From positions 709,135 to 773,134 of the forward strand of contig JNVV01000008.1 of assembly GCA_000733355.1 (NCBI GenBank): 64,000 nt of DNA. Direction: 5' to 3'. This document shows positions 22,426 through 35,193 of the stretch, piece by piece (the stretch's first letter is position 1; each line of letters starts with the position of its first letter). This DNA is from Falciphora oryzae. Its lineage: Eukaryota > Ascomycota > Sordariomycetes > Magnaporthales > Magnaporthaceae. The notes beneath the pieces are model-generated. The model searched no databases and was not told the origin of the DNA. It saw only the letters and a list, made by a program, of their open reading frames with translations. The position numbers were made by a program, and so were the translations under genes.

Positions 22426-23398
22426 TCTTGGTTACGGGGAAGCGGGTTCCAGCCGGCATCCAACATCCCACTACCTGGTTGCTCCAGCGGGCAGCATCCG
22501 GGCCTCCCCTTGCCTTGGGAGTTGGATTGCCAGAGGTGTAGATTTGACTGATCAGATTTTCGTCGGGCTCAGTTCCCACCTGGGTCCGACTATTCATCGG
22601 GCGATCACCCCAAAGGGAGGGAAATAGTTGCGAAAACTTGTGGGTTTTGCCTGGGGGTATCCCCTTGCCCCCCTCTTTTTTTCTTTCCTCCGTCCCAAAT
22701 GCGAGCATTTTCTGGTGTATCAGACGGGTAGCTGCAGGTTCTTGTGTAATTCCCGTTGCTGCTCCCTGGTCGTCACATCTGCAGTTCTCTGAGAAGGGGG
22801 CACGGGTGGTGCACGGCTATGTCAGCATTCTCCTACTTGCCCCTGGCAGCAGCCACATTTTGCTCCGTACATATCCGTGTTTTCTAGGCACAGACGGATC
22901 TCCGGTGCGTCCCAGGGTCCCCCATGCAGGTACGCAACGAGCTTGGCCAAATGCTATCTTGCTTGCACACAGACACGCCCAGATCTTGTTTCCAGGGCGC
23001 GGGCGAGGCAAGGGGTAGAGGAGGCTGCGCTCGGCCTATTTTGTTTTCAGCAGCAGTGGCGCACGCACGCCCTGTGGCCCTCCAGTCACCTTCGTTGATC
23101 TTTTTCGCATCCAGGGAGGGCTGGAAACAAGGGTGTTCGCAGGTCGATTCCTCTCCCGCGTGCTCAAAGTGCACATCGAGACAGAGATAATTGAGCATGT
23201 GCTCACCGGTGAAGGAATCCGGATTCCGCCTTGGCTGTCGTCTCTCTGACTGCTGTGATGTTTGAGGCTCCTGCTCCATCTCTGTGCTGCGTTACGAGAA
23301 ACCTGTGTTAGGTTATACAAACGACTCACGGGCAATAGCAGGATCTGCCGTCGCGTTACACCCACCCGTTATCGTTCTGGTTTTGGTTCTGGTGCTCC

Positions 23399-23414
23399 TT
23401 TTTTTTTTTTTTTT
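23399..23414 (+). repeat. Poly(T) run, 16 bases
   Basis: Uninterrupted T16 in noncoding DNA. Confidence 0.9.
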
Positions 23415-26400
23415 CCTCCTCTTTCCGCATGGAGCCCCTCAGTCAACGGCATGTCCACTTCGCCAACGGCGTTTTTGTTTTACGCTCTGATCTCAACGGT
23501 CTGTCGTTTCATTTGGGTTCGTAACAAGCGCGCACGAACATTTTGGTTTGCGAGCGTGTGCGCGTGTGCGCGCCGCGCATCTAAAAGAATTATGCTTCTT
23601 TTTTTCCTCTATGTTCGGGTGATTCGGGTCACAGGACGACCTGTCCCGCTAAACTAGCGGCAGCTCGGTTCGCCGTGTGGCTGGCCCAGGAAAATGCTAG
23701 CGGGGAGAACTTAGACGAGATGGGGCGGAGAAAAAGCACACAGTCCCACCGTTGTGTCTCCGCTGGTGTCTCTGAACGCCACCAAACCCATGGTGAGGTT
23801 TCAAACCTTTCGGGGCTTGCTGCCGGGGGCGTTTCGGGGTTCTCGCGAGCTAGCCAAGCGGGCGCGCCATCCACATGAGCGGGATCCAATTGCTGTCTTT
23901 GGCGCGTCCCCTCGCCGGGTGCTGGGCAGGCACACCCGAATTGCGGGCACCTACCCACTGCGCTGCGGCAGGCAATCATAGAGGGGCCTCAATCTAAAAG
24001 ACTGGCACTAAAGGCGGGCCGGTCTATCATCCTCCTCGCTTTAGTCTCGTCAGCTCGCTCGCTTCTCCTGGCAGGCAACTTTAGAGCCTTCCCACCAGGC
24101 CGGCCGACGCCATTTCTGTTTTCTTCCTTTCCTAATTTTAGGTCCTCGCAGGGACGCTCTTCCCCAGAAGCCCCGGCCAATGAGGCAACACAGACAGGTC
24201 CGTCCTTTCGCGATGGGCTCCGTAAGTGGAGCTGCACTTCTCCATGGTCAATGTCCGGGCCCGGGAGCTCGCAGGCCGATAGGCCCGGTGTTGACCTGTC
24301 AACTCTCTGCCCTTCACCTATTGGGAGGTGGACACGCGCCACGCGCCGCTGCATCGGGTATAGAGCCGTGTCTGGATGGCCCAGGCGAACACAAGAGGGT
24401 CACCGCCCCCCGCGCGCCGATCGCAAAAAGGGTCCCCGACCACCCAGGAGGCGTCGTTGACATCTTCCACTCTCGTGTGCGCCTCGCCTCGCTGCATGCG
24501 CCTACATGCGCCCTACGTGTGCCAGCCATGCACAAGAACCGCGAGGTGCTTCGTGGGCGGGCGCAGCCAAGGGCGGTGTGGTGTGCGTCTGAGTGTGTAT
24601 GCGAGGGTAAGTGAGGAGGAGGGATGTGTGTTGGTGGGGGAGAAGGGCAGGCGGCCGGAACTGAGCAGCCGGAGCTGCTCGTACCCCTTGTCGGCACTAA
24701 CCTGCAAAGACTGAATATTTGGAAGGCTCTGCACCTGGCAAGTATCAGCTCTGATTTCTTTTCGACTATTGACGTCTTGATGCTCTCCGGCGTGCGATCG
24801 ATCTGCGCAACCCGGGCTGGTTAAGTGCTGACCCCCACATCATCCATCATCGGAACCACAGGCGCGACGCAGTAATGGCGGTACGAAGACCGAGATACCT
24901 TGGGTAGCGGTGGCTGTGTGAGCAACCTCCGCCTCGCATCCGTCTCGCTCCCTGAGCTTCATGCCGCTGGTTGGCTTTCTTTGCGCCTGCTGGGTTCGTA
25001 TCCCATGGTCCCGTCTCTGGGGATTGCCGACATGTTCCACTTGCAGCAGCAGCTTCGTCCACCCCCGAACACCAAGAAAGAGTACGGGGTTCGTTTATTG
25101 CATGGCTTTGCATGCAGCAAGTGGTTGGCAGTACAGTAGTAGGCACGTTAGCCGACCTCGTAATAGCGGTCTGCTAACCCTGTTCCGACTCTGGTTGGCC
25201 CGCGTGGTCTTTGTTGAGATAACCTGAGGCCACCAGTCGAGCCCTGTCCGAGCTCCCAAGACAAACGCGAGCCTCCAAGGCACTAACACTTGGGGATGGA
25301 TAGAGCAGTCGTTGGGCTAGCCCCATGCCAGTCCCCATCGTCCTCTCCGCTAGGGTGTCTTGGGCGTGCAGGCTACCGCGAGATGATGACAGCCCTACAG
25401 TTCAAGCCACGAGTGGCCGCAGGTCAAGGCACAGATGGACGCAGAAACCTGTCTTCGTGCCCACCTGCCCACCTACTTACCTACATACATACGTATGCGG
25501 TGCAGGTTTTGCTGGTCACCTCGATGAAGCCCAAGCCCATCTCCATGCCATGGGCACCGCAGATGTCGCACGCCAATGTCAGGTGCCCGCGCAAGCTGTG
25601 CCGCATCGGGCAGCCATGTAATCTACATACTTCGAAACCCTGCCAGCCACGGCAAAGAGGCCCTGGTGGAGGAGCTCGCTACCGTCAGGGCAACCGAGGA
25701 AGCTCGGTATGGGAGGTAAAAGGTTGGCCAGGCCTGCAAACAACGGTGGCGCAAACATGCCAGGGACAACTTTTGCCCTGCGAGAAACACGGTGTGGCAG
25801 GACCGCCGGTGGGTTGGCGTTGGCTGGGCACGGCCGTCCAATCTCCTCAGATAAATCGTGACCAGACGCGCAGCCGGCAAGGAAGGTCGCGGCGGCCTCT
25901 GGGCAAATGATATTCGACAGGTGGCATAGGCAGGTGTTGGCCTAAGGCTGGGTATATTATTATCGTGTTAGACCACGTAACACACTACCGACCAACCCTG
26001 ACCGAAACAACAGGAGACTGAGAGGGCCACTACAAAAAGACCTGTGCTGCCCTGTTCTGAGGGAGGCGACTGTCCAGCCGGTGGTACCTGGCAAAGGCCT
26101 GTCCAATATGGGAGAGAATTATAGACCGGGCCTGGAGGAGTGGATTTGGCAACCGGGAGGGCGTGTAGCAATCACGGGGCAGAGATTGCTCCTTCCTGCC
26201 CAGCAGATGGCAGGGAGGAGACAGGGGACTGTGGGGGCGTGGGGTGTGAGTGTATGGCAACTGCCGTGGCGCGGATCTGGGCTCCAAACATCAAACAGAG
26301 CAAATCTGACGACAGGGGATCCCTGACTGCATCTAATCCCAGCATCGTCTACTAGCGGCTCCCACCACCGCACCTTCCCAGTGTCTTTGCAGCAACAAAG

Positions 26401-26895
26401 CACCGCCCGCACTCCCAGCTCCAGCCCGACGCCCAGCAGTCAGCACAAGCACACGCGCACCCGGACTAGGGAGGTACCTCTCGCGGTGGAGAGGAGGCAG
26501 GAGCCAGGCACCTAGGCCCGCCCGTCAGGCGCCGCCCGCCCACACTGCTGCCAGAGCGGCAGGCCTTCCCACCGCAAGCATTTTTGGCGGCGAACTAGGA
26601 CCCCAGTCCCCTCCGCGCGGCTGCCCTCCTGCCTGTCACAACTCGACGGCTGTCGACTGAACCCTCCCTGCGTTGGCTCTCGCCCCGTGGACACCCCGTC
26701 GAGCAAGATGAGCCTTTCCAACTTGGCTGCTGCTCTTCCGTGTCCCACCCAGAGGTTTCAACCGAGCAGAAACACGATAACTGACAGAAAATACAAACGC
26801 ACGGCCACTCTGGTCCTGCCTGACCCCAGCATCCCCGATAATGCGACCGATCGATCACGCCCCTCCCTCCCCTCCTCTCCCCTCCACTCTCTGCC

Positions 26896-26917
26896 TTTTT
26901 TTTTTTTTTTTTTTTTT
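26896..26917 (+). repeat. Poly(T) run, 22 bases
   Basis: The longest homopolymer of the window, set in a C/T-rich stretch about 1.7 kb before the C2H2 factor start. Confidence 0.9.
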
Positions 26918-28573
26918 CTCCCTTTCTCTTTTGATCCCTGGCCGCCCGAGGGTGTATCGACGGCCTTTCTAGCAGATTTGTGAGACAACAAGACGAAAAA
27001 GAAAGAAGACCGCAGAGAGCGACCGAGCAGAGATGGGGACGGAGATGGGAGGCGGAAACGCCATGGATCAACGCATGGTAGTTCGTGGGGCCGCCCCTGA
27101 GATTGATGCCCCGTCGTCGGGCCGCGAGCTGCTATCACTTCAGGAAGTTTGCCGCTCCGCGAACGGCTGGCCGAGCCCTCGCCGTGCTGCCGAAAACAGT
27201 CTGTTTTCACCGAAGCCATGCACATTCCAAATATGACATCGTTGCTGTGTTTCAATCTTTCTCTGCGGGCTGCCCACGAGGCCGGCCGCCCACCCCTACG
27301 GCAGCAGTTCGTGCCATACTCTGCTCAACGCGCGCCGTGCCGCTGGGCGCTGACCACCAGACGCGTTGTCTTCCTACCCAAGTTCCCTACCTTTGCCACC
27401 TATTGGCCATCCCGTATCTGTCTCTCCTGCCTGAACCCTACTTCCCACCAGGTATTCCGTCTGTAAAACAACAGCCACGCAGATCGTAACAGCAGGACCT
27501 GCTTCGAATTAAAGCATCGCAAGCAGACCTCTTGCTATCACGAGAGTGCTGAGAGGCTGTGCTCTTGTTCTGGTCTATTCAGTCTAGTGACGAGGGCCTT
27601 GTTGGTCGGTCCTGTTGGACACACACCCCCTCCCCTGCCCTTCAGGGCTGCTACTGGGTCTAGTAGCCAAAGTGGGCCTGCCTTCTTACCCCCTCCAGAG
27701 CTGCAGCTGGTACTTGGTACTCCGCCTGTACCTGGGAGACTCTTCGCTGCTCAACCCCGGCCACCTGCGCTTGCTTGTCTTTGTGGGGGTTCCTGACCTA
27801 CACCCTGGCATCAGGGACGGCTGCCCATTGACCCTGGTCCTGTGCCAAGGACCCTCAAGGCGTGATCTCCCCAGCCAGCCCACAGTGCTGCACCGGCACC
27901 TAACAATCTGGATACCAAGCTGCCGTCCATATCGACATTCCTTGCCCCCGTGGTGACTGGGTCCTCGTATGTACGCAGCACAGCTCACCTGTATGCAGCC
28001 TGCTGTCGTGTAGACGTACGGCCGCCAAAGTTTACCTCCCGTACCGACAGGGGTGCCACAGAGAGCCCCTCCAAGGGCCCAGTCGATTGGGTGCCTCAGC
28101 CCGGCGAGATCTTTTCCACGCCCCCAAACAGCCTGCACGCCCGATCCTGACGAAAGGTCGGTGCTTGATATAAACCGTGCCCTCTTGCCCCAGATCTATC
28201 CAGATCGTTTGTTGCTCTCTCGCCTCGATCTTGGGCTTAGTCTCGATATCAAACCGCACTCCTCGAGCAACGCTGCCCAACTGCAAACGACGCACACCTC
28301 TACTGTTCCTGGTTTCCTTGACTCTCTTGCATCCGGCGGACTTTTGCTTTACCTCCTTCTCCCGCGATCAGTCTTCATTTCCTTGGACCTCCTTCGTCTT
28401 CGTCTTTGCCTCTCGCATTTTTGATGTACAACATCTCCCCACGGCCAGACGCATACGCTTGAGCCTATTCTCCGTCACGGGCACTCTCTGTTACTCGCGT
28501 CTCCCAGGCCTCCGGCAACCCGACCTGGCCCCTCATTCTCTGGCTTATTCACAGTCTGACCGCCACCCTGAAA

Positions 28574-30584
28574 ATGCAGCTCCCAACACCCCCCGGCTGG
28601 GGCCAGTGGCAGCAGAACGAAGTGGAATCCGGCTACGTCCATATGGGCTCGCCCATGATGGGCACCCAGGCTCCTCTCCAGCAACCGACGCTGTCGTCTC
28701 AGTATCCCGTAACCCTGGCGCCTTCGCCCAGTCTCCAGCAGCCGATGTCGTACGCTCCTTATGCACATGGCCTCCCGTCAGTGGCTCCTCTCCAAATACC
28801 GGCGGTAGGATCGCAGCATCATCACCAGCACCAGCACCAGCACCAGCACAGCCAGCATCACCACCAGCAACACCAGATCCAGTTCTCGGACCATTCCATC
28901 CAGCGACCACGGAAGAAGCTCGTGAACACGAGGAGCCTCAGGGACACCACGATGGAAACCACAGAAGCCAGGCACCAGAGGCGCACAACGCCGGAGGGGC
29001 CCACCCACAGGGTTCCAAAGACGATTGTGGCCAACGCCCCGGCCATGGGCGCTAGTCACGTTGGCAATCATGTCGAGTTCAACACTTCGGTCGACAAGCT
29101 CATGAAGATCATCCAGGCCATGCCCGAGACGGGGACCCTTGTCGAGTCCATAGAGGCGGTCGTGAAGCAGGAGCCAGCTCGCGTTGAGGAACCCGAAAAG
29201 GCAGGTTCTGAGGACCATCCAAACAAGATGACGATGCTGTCTTGAAACTTCAACTAACACTTTCGCTCCAGGCCGCTTCGCCCCTTGATGAGCACAAAAC
29301 TGCCAACGAGAAACTGACTGTGCGGAAATTTGCCTGCCACTTCCGCGGTTGCCAGAAGAAGTTCGCACAGAAGGCACAGCTTGATACTCATGTCCGATCC
29401 CACACAGGCGAAAGGCCATATGTAAGCATGCTGCCCCTGATCCCGCAACGAGGATATCTAAGGGGCCTCACCAGTGGCTGATAACATGTTCCGCCTAGGT
29501 CTGCGAGTTCCCCAACTGCGGCAAACGCTTCAGCCAATCTGGTAACCTCCATGTACGCATCAACTTTTGATCTTCGATATCCTTTGCTCTTTTGTGCCGA
29601 ACAAGGAGAAACACTGGGATATGACTGCTTGCTGACAATGAAGAAACTTGGCAGACCCACGAGCGCAAGCACACTGGAGAGAGGCCCTATGTTTGTGATA
29701 TCTGCGGCAGGCGCTTCGCCCAGGGCGGTAACCGACAGGCCCACAAGAAGGTGCACCAGAAGACAAAGGACTTCATCTGCAGACTAGAGAACTGCGGCAA
29801 AGAGTTCACACAACGTGGGAACCTCAAGGTGGGTTTTGCCTGAGACATTTTTGGGCAGGGACAGGAGGCAGGCAGTGCTGACCAGGGCCGACAACATGTC
29901 GACGAACAGAATCACCAAAACAAGACACACAAGCAGTTCATGGACCAGACGATGGCGAGGCTGGAGCAAATCTCCCCAGAGAACATGTCGCCGGATGACA
30001 GGGAACTCGTGGTCTACTTGGCCCCTCTCTACAAGAACTCGAACAAGGGAATCAAGGGCCGAGGCGTCCGACCCCCGGGCTACCACCTGAACCGCTCCGA
30101 CCGCTCGTCCTCGATGTCATCGTCAGCTCACTCCTACTCCCCGACCAAATCCGAAGCAAGCTTGACGTCGAGCCCTTGCACCGCTGGCCCACCTTCACAG
30201 CACCACTACGATGGCCACGCGCAGCACCAACACCAGCAGCAGCAGCAGCACCAGCGCCATCAGGACCATCAGGGCACTTCCTCATACCACTCGCCGAACC
30301 CTGCTTCGACGCAGCACCACCAGCAGCGCCCTCAACAGGGCCTCGCCTACCCCCCGGTGTCTTTTGGTAGCGCTCCGTCAGGCAACATTCGTTACCCGTA
30401 CAACGGAATCGTCCACCGCTACGAAGTGTCAGAGCACCCGCACACCTATAACGGCATTCCAGTGACCACCTCTTCATCCACTTCATCCCCGGTTGCCACT
30501 GTCTACAGCGACGACGGCGGTGCCGTCTACCAAAGCGACGACAATGGTGCCCGGGAGCTGGCGTTCGGTGAGAGGATGTGCTGA
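28574..30584 (+). CDS. Azf1-like C2H2 zinc-finger transcription factor
   Basis: Probable nuclear DNA-binding regulator of about 546 aa. Exons: 28574 to about 29161, 29272-29421, 29499-29552, 29655-29828, 29910-30584. Four classical fingers lie in one array: CHFRGC..HVRSH, CEFPNC..HERKH, CDIC..HKKVH and CRLENC..HQNKTH, with TGERPY linkers after the first two. Introns 2-4 cut the array; choosing the acceptor at 29909 restores the final finger as GNLKNHQNKTH. A Gln/His-rich segment (around residues 76-98) and a second one in the C-terminal half suggest activation or phase-separation-prone tails. The donor of intron 1 is uncertain: GTGAAG at 29162 and GTTGAG at 29183 both keep the frame; the CTAAC branch site and acceptor at 29271 are clear. 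The gene sits between two large gene-poor flanks. Confidence 0.85.
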
Positions 30585-30951
30585 TTCTTCGGTTTCCAGC
30601 TCCTCTCCCTCCTTTTCTCTAGTTCGATCTAGTTTGTTCGATTTCCTTGGACCGAACGTCTTGCCTTCTTGCTATCTCTCTTTCCGAAATTCCTTTTCGC
30701 GACTCCATTTCTCATACGACCGGTTTCCTACTGTTTAAACACCAAACCTACATCCAGAAAAAGATTTAATTTACGACATAAAAGTATCATAACAACGAAT
30801 AGAGACGACGGGAGGCACTGAGGATGCAATACCCGTTCCTCAAGGAATGATTCTCACTTCTCGTCACTCATTTACATGGGTCTTGTTTTTCTCTCTTCCT
30901 ATTTGGCTGCATCGCCACCGTCTATTTTCTCCAGGCGTCTTGTGTTTATTC

Positions 30952-30969
30952 TTTTTTTTTTTTTTTTTT
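30952..30969 (+). repeat. Poly(T) run, 18 bases
   Basis: Uninterrupted T18 about 370 nt past the C2H2 gene stop. Confidence 0.9.
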
Positions 30970-32311
30970 CTCTTGTCTGTGTTTCCCTTCGTTGTCATCA
31001 ACTCATAACAGAATGAGAAAAACAGACAGCAGAAAAGTGGTCGTGTTACTGGAGTCAACAAAAAAGTGTGTTAAAACCCCAGGCGATATCAGGGGATGAC
31101 ATCATGGAGGTTGCTTTTGCTTTTATTATGTGTGGGTATCTGTTCTGAAAAAAACACCTTTGGTTGCGTTTCTTGTTCCTTGTCCTGTATATTTTTCCTG
31201 ATTTGTTTCTCTTCTCGGGTTCACCAGGGTCCTTTGGCACCGCAACACGCTGTCTCCTACCCTAGGTCTCTTGCCTGCGGGCCGTCGGACACCAGGAGGG
31301 GAGTGCCGAGTGCCACACGCGGGAGGGGCGTGGGCTGCCCTGCGAAGAGGCCCACTGTACCCGCGAGCGCGTCATCTAAGGAAGAGCCTTAGTTGGCTGG
31401 CACTCCACTCTCGCATATTTTTCAACAACGGCTTTTTTTTTCTTCTTTTTCTCTCTGTCTCTTGGTCCAACAGCCGACGGTCTGTCTGTCTCTGATGCTA
31501 GAAGGACCTCGCGTGAGCCGGTGGGGAGGGCGCGACGTCGGTGGGCTACCCATTGGCGCATTATGGCGGTGGGGGACAGGGGACAGGGCAGAGGAGGGGA
31601 CTAGTCACGATGATTCGACGACGCACGGTGGGAAAAGGGGGGCACTGGGGGCAAGGGAAGGGAACAACGGATCAGGGACGGACCGGTGTGATGATACGGC
31701 GGCGAGAAGAGAGGATGAGAGAGAACAGCAAACGAGGGGAGAGAACGAGAGGCAGAGAGAGTTGGGGAAGGGGTGGGCCATGCACCACGGCACACTTTCG
31801 GGGCGGTCGGTCGGGTCGGGGTGGGTTCTCCCAGGCTGTGGATTCGTTCGGATATAGGGTGTGAGAATGGGGGTCAGCAAAACGCGCTGCTGCTCGCCTG
31901 CTTGCGTCTTTTTTTTTCCCCCTCGGTCTCCCCTTCTGTCGGTTCTGATTCTCTTCCCTCCTTCAAGCCCATCACCCCTTCACTTGCCGTCCCATCTCGT
32001 TCTGTGGGCTGCAACCTGTCATAACAAGACGGATTTTGTCCGGCTTTGTTAGCTGTCACGACTTTTTTTTCTCTTCTTCTTTCGTTGCCTTTCAAGGACC
32101 ATCCCGGCTTTGGGCTTTTCGACACATAGATTTTCTTTTGTTTACGAATAGTTTCTGGATAGCACCCCGAGGTACCCTCTACTCAGGCACACCTCTGTAT
32201 ATGTTTGACGCGATACGTATGCGCTCCTGCCTTAGCAAGCCTCGTGCTCCTCTCTCGGTCGGTCCGGTCTGCGTCCTGCGTCCTCGTGTCCCCTTGTCTC
32301 CTGTCCTGCCC

Positions 32312-32327
32312 AAAAAAAAAAAAAAAA
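32312..32327 (+). repeat. Poly(A) run, 16 bases
   Basis: Uninterrupted A16 in noncoding DNA. Confidence 0.9.
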
Positions 32328-35193
32328 CGAGGGGGAGGGAGCCGCCTCCTTCCCAAGGTTGTTGCTTGTCCGAGAAGGAGGCCCGGCCAAGGAAAACGTC
32401 ACTGCTTTCGGAGGGCCCAGCTCATCGGTCAAGACGATGGTGATTACAACAAAAGACGGCGAATACCTTGGGCAGCCTGACCAGGTTCGGGCTGATCGAC
32501 GGTGGCCGCGCCCATGTTTTCCTGTCTTTTCCATTTTGAGCCAAAGTCGCCAGCCCCGCGCTGTGTGAGAGGGAAGGAAAAGAGGGACAGAGAGCAAGGC
32601 GGGGAAAGAGAGAGTTGCGGCCGCCCCCTTGATTCCCGCGCGGCTGGATCATCAATCACCGCCCCCCCTTGTCAACAATGCCCCAAAGTTTAATAAAAAA
32701 AAATAAAAAAAAAAAAGGAAACGAAATGGTTAGCAAGGTTGAGGGAAAATAATAATACAGAATTGAATGAAAAAAATCTCGTCATTATTGGCGTTGGCGC
32801 CCGACGGCGAAGGACGTGACTGGATCGCATGTTGTTAGCTCGCCCCCTTGGAAGGAGCAGTGCTCCGCCTCTTCAGCTGAGAATGGTATGGTTCAATTTT
32901 CTTTTTCTTTTTTTCTTCTTTCTTCCCATCACTCACGGTGTGACAAAGCAAAGGGAAGAGACAAGCAGAGTGGTGGGATTGGAGGCTTCTTTTTTGACAG
33001 AAAACGTGTCACAACTCATTTTTTTTTTCTTTTCGACTTCACTCTCTGGTGGTGTTGAAGAGATGGATGGATGGAGGTAGGGAGCATGTGAACAAGAGAG
33101 ATCCCTTGGGCGGCACGAAGATAGGTAGTCAGCCATACACGTGTGTGCATCCATCAGGCAAGTCTCGGCGCGCGCCGCCCGGGAAAGCAGGAAGGAAAAG
33201 CAGAAAGCAGCGACAACAAAGCAGGTCTCCAGGAAGGCCGGGCGAAGGGCAAAGTGAATTTTTTTTTTTCCTTTGCAACCCGAGTGAAGGTCAGGAAAAA
33301 GGCAGCCAACCCGAGAAAAGTTGGAAGGGAACGAAAAGGCGGTAGAGAGCCAGCCACACACTCGTGTCCGTCGCTATGTAGGTGCTGACCAATGTAGGTC
33401 GGGGAGTTTTTGGACCATTGAAATCATAAATTGGCGCGCGCTCTGGTAGCCGCGTTGGGCGGCCGCCCGCCCCCTTTCACCGAGTTTTCGGCTTTATCAC
33501 CAGGACATTCGGTTCCGGGTGGGAGGGCGGAAGCGGTTGGGCGCGAGAGGGGAGACAAAAAAAATAGTAATGCAAATGCGCAAAAAGTCGGTATAGAAGA
33601 GTGAGGCCTCGCCGAATTGCCGCCTTGGGCAGCTTGTCCAGTCCTTGGAGTCGTTGGGGTAGCATCCAAGACGCGCCGCGGAAGGGTGAGGCAGTCTGCC
33701 GGTAAGTGTGGGCGAGTTAGAGAGAGTGTGTGGGTGTGGCCGTTCGTACCCTTCTGCCTATGTTTGACAGCGGTCGAATGCGCGCGATTTTTGCTTTTTC
33801 TGGCCCTCAAATTTTTCCATCGCCTTCTTTTTCTTTTCTTTTTTCCTTCACTACACAATCTTATGCAGGTGTCATTGAGGATGGGTCCAGCACGGCACGC
33901 CACATCTCGTCGGCGTCCAGGTGTGTGTGTGCGTGTGCGTTGCGTGCGTGGGCGAGATTGAGTCCATGCATCATCACGCATGCCCCCTTTTCAAAGTACT
34001 TGCCTCGTACACAGCACTCCCAAGGAAAACGGGCTATATTCGGACGGTTTTTGCCGCGCTTGTCTCTGGAAAATGGAGAGAGGAGGGCCCGAAGTATCCT
34101 TGACAACAGCAGTACGCTCACTCCCCCCATTAACACAGACGGGAATAAGCCCTCTCGGGTGCCAGCTTGGGCCCCAAAGCGCGAGGCAGGAGGCTTTGGC
34201 TGCTATGACTGGCCCGAGATCGGCCTTGGGAGCATCTCCGGAGCACGAGAAGATATGCACGTCTCCAGGGAAGAGCCCGGTTGCCAGAGTGGAGTGAGGC
34301 CTTGCCCATCCGTCATCACCTTCACGCCGTCGGAAAAGGAGGAGCAACCAGCCACACCCGCTCATCATCTTCCCGCGGGGGAAATAAAAAGGAAAGAAAG
34401 GAGGCAAAGAAAAGAAAAGAAAGAAAAACAAAGGAAAGCAAGCCCGGACAGCTGAGAGGCTTAGACAGCCACGGCCAGTACCCACCCGTGTTTGAATCCT
34501 GCATGAGGCACGGGAGGCGCAACTCAGGTCGGCAGTGGGTTGCGTCCACGCACACACCAGGAGAGAGGGACCTGGGGTGTCATCCGTAATGCCGCCTTAT
34601 CCCAGCCACTCCTCCCTTCAGTTGGCCAGGCATCTTCCCGTCTCCACGAAACGTGGGGCCTGTAATCTTCAGGGATGGGCCTCTCCCAAGCGCAACGAGG
34701 ACAGCAGGCAACTACAGCGGGCGCGGTGACATGTTTCGTTTGGGCGAGCCTCGGAAGCGGTCTTGACGAGAGGCCAAGGTGTTATCGAGAAAAAGCAACT
34801 GACCGATGGACACGTCGTAGGCGGTTACCCGTGGTCAAGGGCAAGGACGGGGAGTGAGCGTTGCAACGAGCGCATGGTTGGCTGGTTGTCTGGTTGGCAG
34901 ATGGCTAGACTCGCCCCCTCCCTGCCGTCCGTCCATGTCTCTCGCCTGGGCCCTCCCTCTTGACGAGACACCGGGAGCATCCGGCGGGCGTGGCTGACAT
35001 GGACACACGACGCGCACTCGTGCTCCGTAGACAAGACACCCCGACCCTCCTGCGATATTATAGCTCTCGTCCTCGTCCCACGGCGGGGCCGGCTCCTTGA
35101 CCCGGCGGCGGGATGACTGGTCCCAAACCTGCTGATTATCGCGGCCCTTTCAGGGAGGGCCAGTGGTTGGGGCGAGACCGGAGGACCTATCGC

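Larger units (their letters stand above)
10531..28573. other. About 18-kb gene-poor region upstream of a C2H2 transcription factor gene
   Basis: I find no reading frame with recognisable homology, family motifs or spliceable structure across this stretch. The open frames present are short, or are low-complexity products of homopolymer runs and C/T-rich DNA. GC content stays moderate, so it does not look like a RIP-mutated transposon graveyard, and I see no transposase or reverse-transcriptase motif. It contains five A/T homopolymers of 16 or more bases, a (CAG)7 tract, perfect hairpins at 12864 and 22402, and a GGTACC palindrome cluster at 17472. The last 400 bases are C/T-rich, as in fungal 5' leaders. 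Likely regulatory DNA and/or noncoding transcripts; undetected small genes remain possible. Confidence 0.5.
30585..35193. other. Gene-poor 4.6-kb region between two convergent 3' ends
   Basis: No gene is supported. It contains T18 at 30952-30969, A16 at 32312-32327, broken A runs near 32694-32716 and many C/T-rich blocks. Frames found here are short and low in complexity. It lies between the 3' end of the C2H2 gene and the 3' end of URM1, so ordinary promoters are not expected; a noncoding RNA is possible. Confidence 0.45.

Noticed and set aside
28177..29055. 292-codon frame overlapping exon 1 of the C2H2 gene
   Set aside because: Begins in the C/T-rich leader and ends within the gene; no finger motif, whereas the chosen frame connects to all four fingers.
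34430..34520. B-box-like GTTTGAATCCTGC
   Set aside because: Flanks do not fold into a cloverleaf in either orientation.
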